A stretch of 64,000 nucleotides of DNA from Hymenobacter setariae. GTDB lineage: Bacteria; Bacteroidota; Bacteroidia; Cytophagales; Hymenobacteraceae. Of this stretch, positions 16,635-25,460 are shown piece after piece. The stretch is from positions 676,752 to 740,751 of the forward strand of contig NZ_VMRJ01000003.1 in NCBI RefSeq assembly GCF_007713685.1, read 5' to 3'. Position numbers and translations under genes: made by a program. Positions within the stretch are counted from its first letter, which is position 1; every line of letters starts with the position of its first letter. The notes under the pieces were generated by a model that made no database searches, was not told where the DNA came from, and saw only the letters and a list, made by a program, of their open reading frames with translations.

Positions 16635-19292
16635 TTACTCTGCTATCACTATTCGGCGGGTGAGGGTAGCACCGCCCGTGGTGGGCGTGGCGCGCAACAA
16701 GTACACGCCGGGGCGGAGGCCAGCGGTAGGCAAGGTGTTAAGGGCACCGTCGGCGGTAGCTTCGCGCAGCAGGCGGCCTAGGGCATCGTAGAGGCGCAGG
16801 CGTAGCGGCACGTTGGGCTCACCGGCTACTTGTAGGTCTTGGCCACTGGCAGCGGGCACCGGAAACACCAGTAGCTCATTGCGGCGCACTAGCTGCACGG
16901 CCTCGGTAGCGCTGTAAAACGTGCGGCCGGCATCATCCTGGCCCAGCACCCGGTACTGGTTGAGGCCCGGCGCGGCCTCTAGGTCGGTGAAAACGGCGCG
17001 TAGCTGCGTAACCGGGCTAAGGGTTTGAATAGTAACGAACCCGCTCGGCCCAAGGCGCTGGAGCTGCACCGCCCGCAGGCGGTAGAGGCTACCTAGGGCC
17101 AGCACTAGCCGCGCCGTATCGGTGACCGGCAGCTGGGGCAAAAACGACTGAATGTAGCAGCCCACGCCAGCTTCGGCGAGGTTACTGGTGGGGCCGCGCT
17201 CGGCTACTTTGCCGCGCAGCACCGGCGCCACCGCGAAGTAGGGCCCCGCCTGCTGGCTCGTTGCTACGAGCAGGGCCGTGTCGGCTGTGAGCTGGAAGGG
17301 CTCGGGGGCGGTAGCGCCGAGGCGATACACTTGGTACTGTGTAGCGCCGGGTGTGGCGGGCCAACTTAGCAGGGCTTCGTCGGGGCACACGTAGCCTATG
17401 CGCACAGGCAGCGGCCGGGCTAGCGCGAATGTATCGGAGGGGTAAACCTGGCCGCCCACCACGTAGCGCAGCTGGGCCAGCGTGGTGGTATCGGGGGCGC
17501 TCCAGGCGTAGGTGCGCTGGGCTAGGTCTACTTGCGTGGCTACTGTGCGCCACGCCACCCGGCCCACCGGACGGTATTCGAGGCGCCCTAGGGTGGCGGG
17601 GCCGGCCCAGGTCCAGCGCAGCAGGGTAGTCTGGGCGGGGCGCACGTTGCGTACCGTGCTAGGCGTGAGCCATTCCAGGCCCGGCGCTGCTACCTCGTAG
17701 GCCAAGCTGAACGCCTGGGGGCCGCTGGGCACGCGGTAGCCGCGCACCCGCAGCTGGTAGGTGCCCGCGGCGGGTAGCGCCAGCGTCACCTGCTCCGTGG
17801 GGTTGAGGTGGTCGGCGCGGCGGCGGGCGGGCTGGGTTAGTGAGTCGGGGTGGGGGCTGAGCGACCACGGCAGCCACGGACCCGTGCTGCCCGGTCCTAG
17901 CACTGCCAAGTCAAGGTCATTGACCAGGGCTTGTGGGGCATTAGCAGCGGCTTCGGGGTCGGTCCAGGCCAGGGTTACTTTCAGGCGGAGTGCGCCAGGT
18001 GGCACGGTAAGCTGGAAAACCTGCTCTTGGTCTTGCCCTAGGGTACCCTGCTGGTAGCGGCCCTCGCGCACGGTACGCACAGCCCCCAGGGCATTGAGCT
18101 GACCGAAGCCCGACACAAAATCAACCTCGGGCCGGCCCACATCGTCGGCACTGTTGAGCAGCGCGGCTCGCACTAGTGCCGAGGGGGGCAAGCTGCCGCT
18201 GCCCGGCCCGTCGCGGTAGGCTTGCTGCACCAGTAGGGCTGCACCCGATACCAGTGCCGAGGCATCGGACGAGCCGGCGTCGCCATAGGCTACTAGCTCG
18301 GGCTTGAGGCGGCCATCGTAGGCCGGCCCGCGCGAGCTGAGCACCGCCACCTGCCCTAGGGCATCAGTAGCACCCACGCTCAATGAGTTTTTACTCATCT
18401 TGAACTGGCCAGTGAGGTTGGCCACGCCCGCCAGGCCTTGGTAGAGGCCGCTGGTGCTGGCGCTCGCGCCCGAGTTGCCGGACGAAAACACGTGCAGCAG
18501 CGTGGGCAACTGCCGTGCCTGCTGGTCATAACCTAGGGCTTCGAGGCCGTAGTAATTCTCGATGCCGGTGCCGTACGAGTGGTTTTGCACGCTCACGCCC
18601 TGCTGCACGAGGTCGGCGTTGGCATCGGGTAGCAGGTTAGCATAAGAGGAAGACGCGATGCGCGCCTGCGGCGCAGCCCCACGCCCCGCAGGCCCCGAAT
18701 TGCCGCCGCCCGCAATGAGCGTGGCCATAGTACTGGCGTGCGCCGACTGAATGACGGTGCCCGCCGGCGTATTCAGCAGCCGGCCCCGAAAGTCGAGGTC
18801 GGTGGGGTCAAGCGGATTTTCCTTGACGGAAACGGTGAGGCCTTGGCCCGCTAGGGTAGGGTAGCGCTGCTGCACGGCCACTAGGCTGTTCACCGTCAGG
18901 TCGGCGCTGTTGAGTAGGCGCTCGTCGTGGGCCTGGCGATTGGGTACATCCACAAACTCGACTAGCGGCGATGCTGATAATGCCGCCAGTTGCTGCGCCG
19001 ATACGGGCCCTAGGGTGAGTATTTGCGCCGCATTGGGGCTAGGCTGCACGGACAGGGCGGGCGTTTGCTGCGCCGCCCAGCGGCGGAAAGCGGCCGCATC
19101 GTGCACGCGCACCCGCACTGCCTGGCCCGGCGCCTCGCGGCGTGCTGCGGCAGCTACAGTAGGGGCCAGCTTTGAAGTAGCCTTCTGAGCTAGCCCGCGC
19201 AGCGGCACTGCAACTAGTAGGCAGCAGCCCAGTAGCTTAGGAAGGCGAGAGGCAGAAAGGTAAGCAGATGGAAGTGAGAATAAAGCACGCAC
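16635..19292 (-). CDS. Subtilisin-like (S8) protease with T9SS sorting domain
   Basis: An 885-residue secreted protein: N-terminal signal region (about 1-36), an inhibitor/propeptide-like section (about 40-120), an S8 catalytic domain (about 130-420), beta-sandwich modules including a P-domain-like part (about 425-545), a fibronectin-like part and a C-terminal T9SS type A sorting domain (LLVFPVPAASG to LTRRIVIAE). The His region reads SAHASTMATLIAGGGNSG and the Ser region DASALVSGAALLVQQ, so His and Ser are recognisable. The Asp segment is unusual (VSVKENPLDPTDLDFRG rather than DTGID). It is expected to cross the outer membrane by T9SS and be cleaved by PorU. Start is GTG; no other start is available. 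Confidence 0.88.
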   Translation of the reverse strand: MRALFSLPSAYLSASRLPKLLGCCLLVAVPLRGLAQKATSKLAPTVAAAARREAPGQAVRVRVHDAAAFRRWAAQQTPALSVQPSPNAAQILTLGPVSAQQLAALSASPLVEFVDVPNRQAHDERLLNSADLTVNSLVAVQQRYPTLAGQGLTVSVKENPLDPTDLDFRGRLLNTPAGTVIQSAHASTMATLIAGGGNSGPAGRGAAPQARIASSSYANLLPDANADLVQQGVSVQNHSYGTGIENYYGLEALGYDQQARQLPTLLHVFSSGNSGASASTSGLYQGLAGVANLTGQFKMSKNSLSVGATDALGQVAVLSSRGPAYDGRLKPELVAYGDAGSSDASALVSGAALLVQQAYRDGPGSGSLPPSALVRAALLNSADDVGRPEVDFVSGFGQLNALGAVRTVREGRYQQGTLGQDQEQVFQLTVPPGALRLKVTLAWTDPEAAANAPQALVNDLDLAVLGPGSTGPWLPWSLSPHPDSLTQPARRRADHLNPTEQVTLALPAAGTYQLRVRGYRVPSGPQAFSLAYEVAAPGLEWLTPSTVRNVRPAQTTLLRWTWAGPATLGRLEYRPVGRVAWRTVATQVDLAQRTYAWSAPDTTTLAQLRYVVGGQVYPSDTFALARPLPVRIGYVCPDEALLSWPATPGATQYQVYRLGATAPEPFQLTADTALLVATSQQAGPYFAVAPVLRGKVAERGPTSNLAEAGVGCYIQSFLPQLPVTDTARLVLALGSLYRLRAVQLQRLGPSGFVTIQTLSPVTQLRAVFTDLEAAPGLNQYRVLGQDDAGRTFYSATEAVQLVRRNELLVFPVPAASGQDLQVAGEPNVPLRLRLYDALGRLLREATADGALNTLPTAGLRPGVYLLRATPTTGGATLTRRIVIAE

Positions 19293-19474
19293 TGGATAGG
19301 TAGTCAGCGATTTGAGCGTCGCCTAGGTTACCAAAATAAGCAGTAGCTGCTGAAATCAGGACGCTACTACTGACGCTGGGAGAAGAGCGTAGCTGTTGGG
19401 CCTGCAATGAGTATTGATTGAAATGAAAGTCACACCTCACTTTAAAAGCTAGAATTATTAATGTAATTATTATT

Positions 19475-19488
19475 TGTAAGTACTTACA
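19475..19488. promoter_or_regulatory. Perfect 14-bp palindrome, probable MarR operator
   Basis: TGTAAGTACTTACA is its own reverse complement. It lies just upstream of the -7 box at 19498-19505, in the spacer where RNA polymerase must bind, and 21 bp before the ATG of a MarR-type regulator. MarR proteins commonly repress their own genes through such palindromes. Confidence 0.6.
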
Positions 19489-19497
19489 TAAATACTT

Positions 19498-19505
19498 TAT
19501 ATTTG
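19498..19505 (+). promoter_or_regulatory. -7 promoter box of the MarR-GNAT gene
   Basis: TATATTTG matches TAnnTTTG and ends four bases before the ATG at 19510, so the mRNA is expected to be nearly leaderless. A TTTG at 19473-19476 could serve as the -33 element. Confidence 0.6.
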
Positions 19506-19509
19506 TCGT

Positions 19510-20463
19510 ATGGATTTCTTCGATGAAGTAGGGCCCGCGGCCCTAGGTAGCCGTTTGCGGCGCCTTACCGACACGATGACCAGCCAGGCGGCCGAGGTAT
19601 ACGACCTGTACCACTTGCCATTTGAGCCGCGCTGGTTTCCGGTGTTTTGCACAGTGGCCCAGGAGCCTGGGCGCCACGTGGGCGACATTGCCGAGCGCAT
19701 CGGCCAAACGCACGCGGCTGTGAGCCAAGTAGTAAAAGACCTCGCCAAGCACGACCTAGTAGTAGTGCAGCGCGGCGAAGCCGACCAGCGCCGCAGCGTG
19801 GTGGCGCTCAGCGAAAAAGGGGCTGCTTTGTGGCCCGCCTTGCAGCAGCAAACCGCCGACGTGCGCCAAGCCACCGAGGCCCTGCTGGCCGAAACCCGCC
19901 ACAATCTCTGGCTGGCTATTGAGGAAATGGAATATGCACTATCGCGCCAGAGCCTAGGTAGCCGGGTGAAGGCCCTGCGCGACGAGCGCGTGACCGACGA
20001 GGTGCGTCTGCTCGACTACACGCCGGCCCACCAACCCGACTTTAAGCGCCTCAACGTGGAGTGGATAGAGCGCTACTTTCGGGTAGAGGCGGCGGACTTG
20101 AAAGCGCTGGACTACCCCGACGAGTACATTTTGCAGCGCGGCGGCCGCATTTTGCTGGCCGAGTACGGCGGCCAGGTAGTGGGCACCTGCGCGCTCCTCA
20201 AGATGGACGACACTTCGTATGAGCTGGCTAAAATGGCTGTGTCGCCCACGGCGCAGGGGCTGGGTATTGGTTTTCAGCTGGGGCAAGCGGCCATTACGCA
20301 GGCGCGAGCGCTGGGTGCGCGTCGCCTCTACCTCGAAAGCAACACCAAACTCAAGCCCGCCCTCAGCCTGTACCACAAGCTGGGCTTCCGCAAAACGGTG
20401 GCCGGCCAGCCCTCGCCCTACGAGCGCTGCAATATTCAAATGGAACTGCTGCTGACCTCCTAG
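19510..20463 (+). CDS. MarR family regulator fused to GNAT acetyltransferase
   Basis: A 317-residue two-domain protein. Residues about 20-140 form a MarR winged helix (IAERIGQTHAAVSQVVKDL is the recognition region and GEADQRRSVVALSEKG the wing). Residues about 150-317 form a GNAT domain with the acetyl-CoA pyrophosphate loop SPTAQGLGIGFQLGQAA and the late motif LYHKLGFRK. Such fusions are known, but their ligands and acetyl acceptors are mostly undefined. A perfect palindrome in its own promoter suggests autoregulation. It is divergent from the T9SS protease and followed by a repeat element. Confidence 0.92.
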   Translation: MDFFDEVGPAALGSRLRRLTDTMTSQAAEVYDLYHLPFEPRWFPVFCTVAQEPGRHVGDIAERIGQTHAAVSQVVKDLAKHDLVVVQRGEADQRRSVVALSEKGAALWPALQQQTADVRQATEALLAETRHNLWLAIEEMEYALSRQSLGSRVKALRDERVTDEVRLLDYTPAHQPDFKRLNVEWIERYFRVEAADLKALDYPDEYILQRGGRILLAEYGGQVVGTCALLKMDDTSYELAKMAVSPTAQGLGIGFQLGQAAITQARALGARRLYLESNTKLKPALSLYHKLGFRKTVAGQPSPYERCNIQMELLLTS

Positions 20464-20491
20464 GTCCGGTTATCCTTAGTGTCTCAACAAA

Positions 20492-20578
20492 AACTGTCAT
20501 GCTGAGCTTGCGAAGCATCTTATCACGTTGGGTCGTTTCGGCCGTGATAAGATGCTTCGCAAGCTCAGCATGACAGTT
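20492..20578. repeat. Family B inverted repeat, perfect 36-bp arms
   Basis: The arms at 20492-20527 and 20543-20578 are perfectly complementary over 36 bp, with a 15-base loop. They contain CTGAGCTTGCGAAGCATCT, shared with the copy at 46315-46413. It lies between convergent genes; no open frame is inside. Confidence 0.85.
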
Positions 20579-20615
20579 AAAAAGATACTCTATTTACCGT
20601 TAGATAAAACGCGAA

Positions 20616-20643
20616 AAGGCCCGCGACAACAGTCGCGGGCCTT
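20616..20643. terminator. Terminator hairpin of SusC/SusD pair 2
   Basis: AAGGCCCGCGAC and GTCGCGGGCCTT form a perfect 12-bp stem with a four-base loop. On the minus strand it is followed by TTTTCG after the susD stop; on the plus strand by CTTG only. Confidence 0.8.
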
Positions 20644-20663
20644 CTTGAATAGCCTAGGTGGAC

Positions 20664-22076
20664 CTAGTAGCCTTCGTTTTGCTTGAGGTTGGGGTTCACG
20701 TTGAGCTCGCGGAAGGGGATGGGGAAGACCAGCCGGGGCGAGTTCCACGGAATAGTGGCGTTACTAAGCGGGTCGGTGGTCGATTCTTGATTGCGCTTGA
20801 GGTCGCCGAGGCGGAAGCCCTCAAATGCCAGTTCAATGCGGCGCTCCTTCAGAATCTGAGCTAGCGTGACGCTGGCAAGCGGCTGCAGCCCAGCTCGCGT
20901 GCGAACGGCATTGACATCGGCCAGCGGGGTGGCGCCCACCGGCGTGCCGCCGGCCCGGAAGTTGGCTTCGGCGCGGGTCAGCAGCATTTCATCTACGCGC
21001 ATTAGCTTGATGTTGCCGTACTGCGCATCGTATTTGCGCGTGTAGGCCGGCACGCTGGCCGTGGGCGTGGTGAGGAGGCTAGCCCGCGTATCGCCGGTTT
21101 CGAACAGACCTAGGAACTGCGGCTGCACCGTAACGTCGGCTCGGCGGTTGCGGGCGTAAAATGTGTTGAGTTGGTTAGAACCGCTTTGCGCCGTGATTTG
21201 AATGGTGAAAATATCCTCCCGCGTGTTGGCGCTGGTATTTATCGGCACAGTGGCAGTGGCCACGTTGGTCGTGCTGTAGCCAAAGTTTTCACCGTAAAAG
21301 GTGTTCAGCCCGAAGGACGAAGAGGCCAGCGCCCGGTTGGCCGCGGCCGCTGCGGCCGCATAGTTGTTCTGCTGCAAGTACACGCGGGCCAGCAGCCCAG
21401 CGCAGGCGTAGCGGGTGGCCGAAAACGCGTTGAGCGAGCCGCCGGTAGTTAGTTTAGCTTCAGCCGTAGTCAAGTCCGTAATAATCTGGGCGTAGACTTC
21501 GGCCACCGTGTTGCGGGGCACCTGCTGGGCGTCGGCCACCGATAGGGTGGGTGTCAGCACCAGGGGCACGCCTAGGTTGCTGGTGGGTGTGCCGTCGTTC
21601 CAGGCCTTGCCGAAGGCGCGCACCAGGTCGAAGTACATCAAAGAGCGAATAAACTTAGCTTCGCCTTCGACGCTGGCTTGTTGGGCCGGCGTGTCGAGCT
21701 TGCCTAGGTTGGCCAGCACGTTGTTGGTGCGGTTGATAACGTCGTAGGCGCTCAGCCAGGTGGCACTCACCTGGGTGTTAGTGATGAGCAGCGTTTTGCG
21801 CTGGGCTTCTTGGGGCTGGGTAAACGTGCCCACGAAGCTCTCGTCGCCGTTGTCGGCCAGCAGGTCGGTCATAAACTGCAGGTAGCCGCCGTAGAGGTTG
21901 GTGCTTTGCAGGCCTGCGTAGCAGCCCACGAGGCCCGCTAGCACGTCGCTAGAATTATTAAAAGCCGTGGCCGAGTCGATGGTGCTCACGGGCTGCACGT
22001 TGAGCTTGTTGTTGCAGCTCTCCAGGCCACCCAGGAGCAGGGCCGCCGTGAGCAGCCCGGGTACTATTTTCTTCAT
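20664..22076 (-). CDS. SusD/RagB family outer-membrane lipoprotein (pair 2)
   Basis: A 470-residue SusD-like lipoprotein with lipobox Cys at 21 (LLLGGLESC), conserved helices (YACAGLLARVYLQQNNYAAA) and the standard C-terminal ending (LVFPIPFRELNVNPNLKQNEGY). It pairs with the SusC encoded 43 bp upstream to bind and import an unknown ligand at the outer membrane. Motif order matches the protein at 9049-10527, so the two pairs are probably paralogous, but the Ala/Pro insertion of the first is missing here. No catabolic enzyme lies beside it. Confidence 0.95.
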   Translation of the reverse strand: MKKIVPGLLTAALLLGGLESCNNKLNVQPVSTIDSATAFNNSSDVLAGLVGCYAGLQSTNLYGGYLQFMTDLLADNGDESFVGTFTQPQEAQRKTLLITNTQVSATWLSAYDVINRTNNVLANLGKLDTPAQQASVEGEAKFIRSLMYFDLVRAFGKAWNDGTPTSNLGVPLVLTPTLSVADAQQVPRNTVAEVYAQIITDLTTAEAKLTTGGSLNAFSATRYACAGLLARVYLQQNNYAAAAAAANRALASSSFGLNTFYGENFGYSTTNVATATVPINTSANTREDIFTIQITAQSGSNQLNTFYARNRRADVTVQPQFLGLFETGDTRASLLTTPTASVPAYTRKYDAQYGNIKLMRVDEMLLTRAEANFRAGGTPVGATPLADVNAVRTRAGLQPLASVTLAQILKERRIELAFEGFRLGDLKRNQESTTDPLSNATIPWNSPRLVFPIPFRELNVNPNLKQNEGY

Positions 22077-22119
22077 AACGTAATAAGGCTAAGACATGAA
22101 AGGCAGGGGCAGGCGGCGC

Positions 22120-25100
22120 CTAGAAGCCTAGGTTGATACCTAGGGTGTAGGTGCGGGCCTGCGGCGCGGTGTAGAAGCTGATGCCCTGGCTGATGTTGTT
22201 GGACGACGTATTGCCGGTGCCCGTCACATAGTCGGAGCTCACTTCGGGGTCCCAGCCCGTGTACTTCGTGAAGGTCAAGAGGTTGTAGCCTTGCAAGAAG
22301 ATGCGTGCCGATTGCAGAAAGCCGCGCTTGGCGAGGCTGCTCGGTAGGTTGTAGCCGAGCACCACCGAGCGCAGGCGGCCGTAGTCGCCATTCTGCACAA
22401 AGCGCGACGAGGCGCCGGTGCCAATGCCGCCACCGTACACGGCCTTCGGTACGTTGGTAATGTCGCCGGGCTTCTGCCAGCGGTTGAGCTGGTCGCGAGT
22501 TTGGTTGTCGAAGCCGTTGTTGAAGCCCGTAGAAAAGTAGGGGCCCGCCGAATCGTAAATCTGGTTGCCAAATACGCCCACCAACGTAGCGCTCAGGTCA
22601 ATGCCTTTATACGAGAAGGTGTTGGTGATACCGCCCGTCCAGGTCGGGTTGGGGTTGCCGATGGGCACGTTGGCAGCTTGGTTGATATTGGTGGTCGTGT
22701 TGCGGTTGAGGGTGCCGTCGGTGTTCGTGGTGTTTAGGTAGTACAGCGCATTGCCGTTGGCGGGGTCTACGCCCGCGTACTCGGGGCCAACGAAGGTGCC
22801 CAGCGGCTGGCCGGCCTGCGCCCGGTTGAGGGCACTGCCCAGGATGTCGGGGCCCGCTAGGTCCATTATTTTGTTGCGGTTCACCGACGCGTTCACGCTG
22901 GTCGTCCAGGCAAAGTCGCCCACGAAGTTGCGCGTGGTCAGTGTCAGCTCGATGCCTTGGTTGCGCAGGCTACCCACGTTGCGGTTAATCGACGAGAAGC
23001 CCGCGGTGCCCGGCACCGGCTGCGACAGCAGCAAGCCTGTAGTGTTTTTGCGGTAGATGTCCACTTCGCCGCTAATGCGGTTGTCGAGGAAACCGTATTC
23101 GAGGCCGACGTCATATTGCACCGTCGATTCCCAGCTCAGGAAGTCGTTGCCGAGCTGCGAGGGGCGCTGGCCCGGTGTGCCCACGTAGCCAGTGCCCGCA
23201 AAGAGGCTGCGCGACGCAAAGTTGCCGAAGTTCTGGTTGCCGGTTTTGCCCACGCTAGCGCGGATTTTCAGCAAGCTCAGCGTTTTGTTACCCTTCAAAA
23301 AGTCTTCTTCCGAGATGAGCCAGCCCAGCGAGCCCGCCGGGAAAATGCCGTAGCGGCGCCCGGCACCAAAGCGCGACGAACCATCGAGGCGGGCGCTGGC
23401 GCCCACTAGGTACTTGCCCGCAAAGGCATAAGACCCACGTGCGAAGTACGACACCAGCGCATTGCTGGTCGTGAACGACGAGCCCGCCGTGATTTGGGCC
23501 GCCGCATCGAGCGTGCGGTACGAGTCAGACGGGAATTGCGTGCCCGTCACGCTGTTGCCGTTGATGCGGGCGTTCTCGTAGCTCGTTCCTAGGGTCAGTT
23601 CTACCGAGTGGTTGTCAGCAAACGTGTTCTTGTACGAGAAGTAGTTATTGACCACGACCTTGGCGTTGGTCTGGTTCGCGTTGTAGCCGTAGCCGTTGGT
23701 GTTGCCGGTGTTGCGCGAGGTCAGGCGGCTCAGGTACTGCTCCTCGTTCTGGTTCAGCACGTCGGTGCCCAGCTCTGAGCGGAAAATCAGCCCCTTAGCT
23801 AGGTTCAGCTGCGCGTACACGTTGCCGAGCAGGCGGTACACCGTCGTGACGTAGGTACCACCCTGAATGCTCAGCAGCGGGTTGTAGTAAAATGGAAAGC
23901 CCGTGTTGGGCAGGCCCGTGCTGGGGTCGAGGGCGCCACTCACCTGGCCCGAGCGCGGGTCGATGAGGGGCGTGATGGGCGCCAGCGCCACTATCTGCAT
24001 GGGCGTGCTGAAGGCGTTGTCGTTGGGCACGCGGTTGTTGACCGAGCGCGTGGCCGTTAGGTTGATGCCAAACGACAGCCGCTCGGTAGCCTGGTGGTCT
24101 AGGTTAAAGCGCGTGGCCATGCGCTCGTACTGGTTGCTAACGATGATGCCCTTCTGGTTGCTGTACTGTCCCGAGAGGTAGAAGCGCGTTTTGTCGGTGC
24201 CGCCGCTGGCGTTCAGGTCATATTGCTGAAAGCCCGCCTTTTGCAGCACCTGGTCTTGCCAATTGGTGTCGTAGCTCAGCGGGTCTACGCCGCCCGCGTA
24301 GCCGCTCAGGCGCGCTGTAATGTTGGCGGGCACAGCAAAGGTGCCGCCCCGGTTGGTCAGCGCTTCCGTGATGAGCGACACGTACTCCTGGCTATTCAAA
24401 AACTCGCGTTTGTGCGTAGGCTCGCTCCAGCCGGCCTGCACGCCCACGTTGAAGCGCGTGGCCCCGACCTTGCCGCGCTTGGTGGTGATGAGTACCACGC
24501 CATTGGTAGCGCGCGAGCCGTAGATAGCTGAGGCTGAGGCATCCTTCAGAATGCTGATGCTCTCAATATCCGTCGGGTTGATATCGGCAATGGGGTTAGT
24601 AGCAGCTGTGGTTGAGGAGAGGTTGTCGGCCACTACTGGCACACCGTCAACTACATACAGGGGCTGCGTGCCGCCGCTGATGCTCGATACCCCGCGCACC
24701 CGCACCCGGATGCCCTGACCTAGCTTGCCGCTGCTGTTTTCGATAAATACGCCGGCCGCCTTGCCCTGAATGGACTGCTCGAACGACTGCACCGGTTGGT
24801 TGCCCACGTCCTTGCTCGAAAGCGTGGCCACCGAGCCCGTTAGGTCGGCCTTGGTTTGGGTGCCGTAGCCCACCACTACCGCCTCGCCGAGGTCGGTGGT
24901 TGAGGCATCCAGCGTCACATCGACGGTGTTCTGGCTGCCTACGGCTAAACTCTTGGTAACGAAGCCTACCGAGCTAAATATCAGGGTGGCGCCTGGCTGC
25001 ACACCTAGGGTATAGCGGCCATCGGCGCCGGTAGTAACACCATTGGTCGTGCCTTTTTCCAAAATCGTGACGCCCGGTAGCGCGCCACCATCCGAGGCTA

Positions 25101-25206
25101 GTACCCGGCCGCTAACCGAGCGGTTTTGGGCTAGGCCCGGAAATGCCAGCAGCCAGCCTAACAGCAGCAGTAGCAGCCGAAAATGAGTAAAGTAAGATTT
25201 TCTCAT
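22120..25206 (-). CDS. SusC/RagA family TonB-linked outer-membrane protein (pair 2)
   Basis: A 1028-residue TonB-dependent transporter: signal peptide (about 1-26), CarboxypepD_reg-like domain (about 28-100), TonB-box-like EAVVVGYGTQTKADLTGSV, plug with ISILKDASASAIYGSRATNG, and a large barrel ending TYTLGINLGF. It shares signature segments and order with the SusC at 10549-13578. It is transcribed leftward ahead of its susD partner, divergently from RNase D. A TGTAC-N6-GTACA inverted repeat about 100 bp upstream may be regulatory. Confidence 0.96.
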   Translation of the reverse strand: MRKSYFTHFRLLLLLLGWLLAFPGLAQNRSVSGRVLASDGGALPGVTILEKGTTNGVTTGADGRYTLGVQPGATLIFSSVGFVTKSLAVGSQNTVDVTLDASTTDLGEAVVVGYGTQTKADLTGSVATLSSKDVGNQPVQSFEQSIQGKAAGVFIENSSGKLGQGIRVRVRGVSSISGGTQPLYVVDGVPVVADNLSSTTAATNPIADINPTDIESISILKDASASAIYGSRATNGVVLITTKRGKVGATRFNVGVQAGWSEPTHKREFLNSQEYVSLITEALTNRGGTFAVPANITARLSGYAGGVDPLSYDTNWQDQVLQKAGFQQYDLNASGGTDKTRFYLSGQYSNQKGIIVSNQYERMATRFNLDHQATERLSFGINLTATRSVNNRVPNDNAFSTPMQIVALAPITPLIDPRSGQVSGALDPSTGLPNTGFPFYYNPLLSIQGGTYVTTVYRLLGNVYAQLNLAKGLIFRSELGTDVLNQNEEQYLSRLTSRNTGNTNGYGYNANQTNAKVVVNNYFSYKNTFADNHSVELTLGTSYENARINGNSVTGTQFPSDSYRTLDAAAQITAGSSFTTSNALVSYFARGSYAFAGKYLVGASARLDGSSRFGAGRRYGIFPAGSLGWLISEEDFLKGNKTLSLLKIRASVGKTGNQNFGNFASRSLFAGTGYVGTPGQRPSQLGNDFLSWESTVQYDVGLEYGFLDNRISGEVDIYRKNTTGLLLSQPVPGTAGFSSINRNVGSLRNQGIELTLTTRNFVGDFAWTTSVNASVNRNKIMDLAGPDILGSALNRAQAGQPLGTFVGPEYAGVDPANGNALYYLNTTNTDGTLNRNTTTNINQAANVPIGNPNPTWTGGITNTFSYKGIDLSATLVGVFGNQIYDSAGPYFSTGFNNGFDNQTRDQLNRWQKPGDITNVPKAVYGGGIGTGASSRFVQNGDYGRLRSVVLGYNLPSSLAKRGFLQSARIFLQGYNLLTFTKYTGWDPEVSSDYVTGTGNTSSNNISQGISFYTAPQARTYTLGINLGF

Positions 25207-25302
25207 GAAATGAACTGTAGAAAAAATAGGGGTGGATTTTCATGGGAATTCTTTTGAAAGGGAGAGCAATACAGAAAGCAAGCCTCTGCTTTGAAGGGGC
25301 AA

Positions 25303-25318
25303 TGTACAGAAAAGTACA
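25303..25318. promoter_or_regulatory. Short inverted repeat upstream of susC
   Basis: TGTAC-AGAAAA-GTACA is a 5-6-5 inverted repeat about 100 bp upstream of the susC start, in the gap to rnd. It has the form of a regulator site, but there is no further evidence. Confidence 0.25.
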
Positions 25319-25443
25319 TAAATTATGCAAATAGTGCTTTGTTAAGACAGCCTATGCTTCGGCTCTGGAAAAAACTATAAAAACATTAGCTAAACCGATT
25401 TTGCTAAGGCAATTTGGTGCTGGGCTAGTGCCGGCCCTGGCCC

Positions 25444-25451
25444 TACCTTTG
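25444..25451 (+). promoter_or_regulatory. -7 promoter box of rnd
   Basis: TACCTTTG matches TAnnTTTG and ends nine bases before the ATG at 25461. It supports that start over the longer in-frame start at 25401. Confidence 0.55.
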
Positions 25452-25460
25452 CGCGCACGC

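Noticed and set aside
19954..20439. 161-codon open frame antisense to the MarR-GNAT gene
   Set aside because: Mirror of a strongly supported coding region, no recognisable features or start context.
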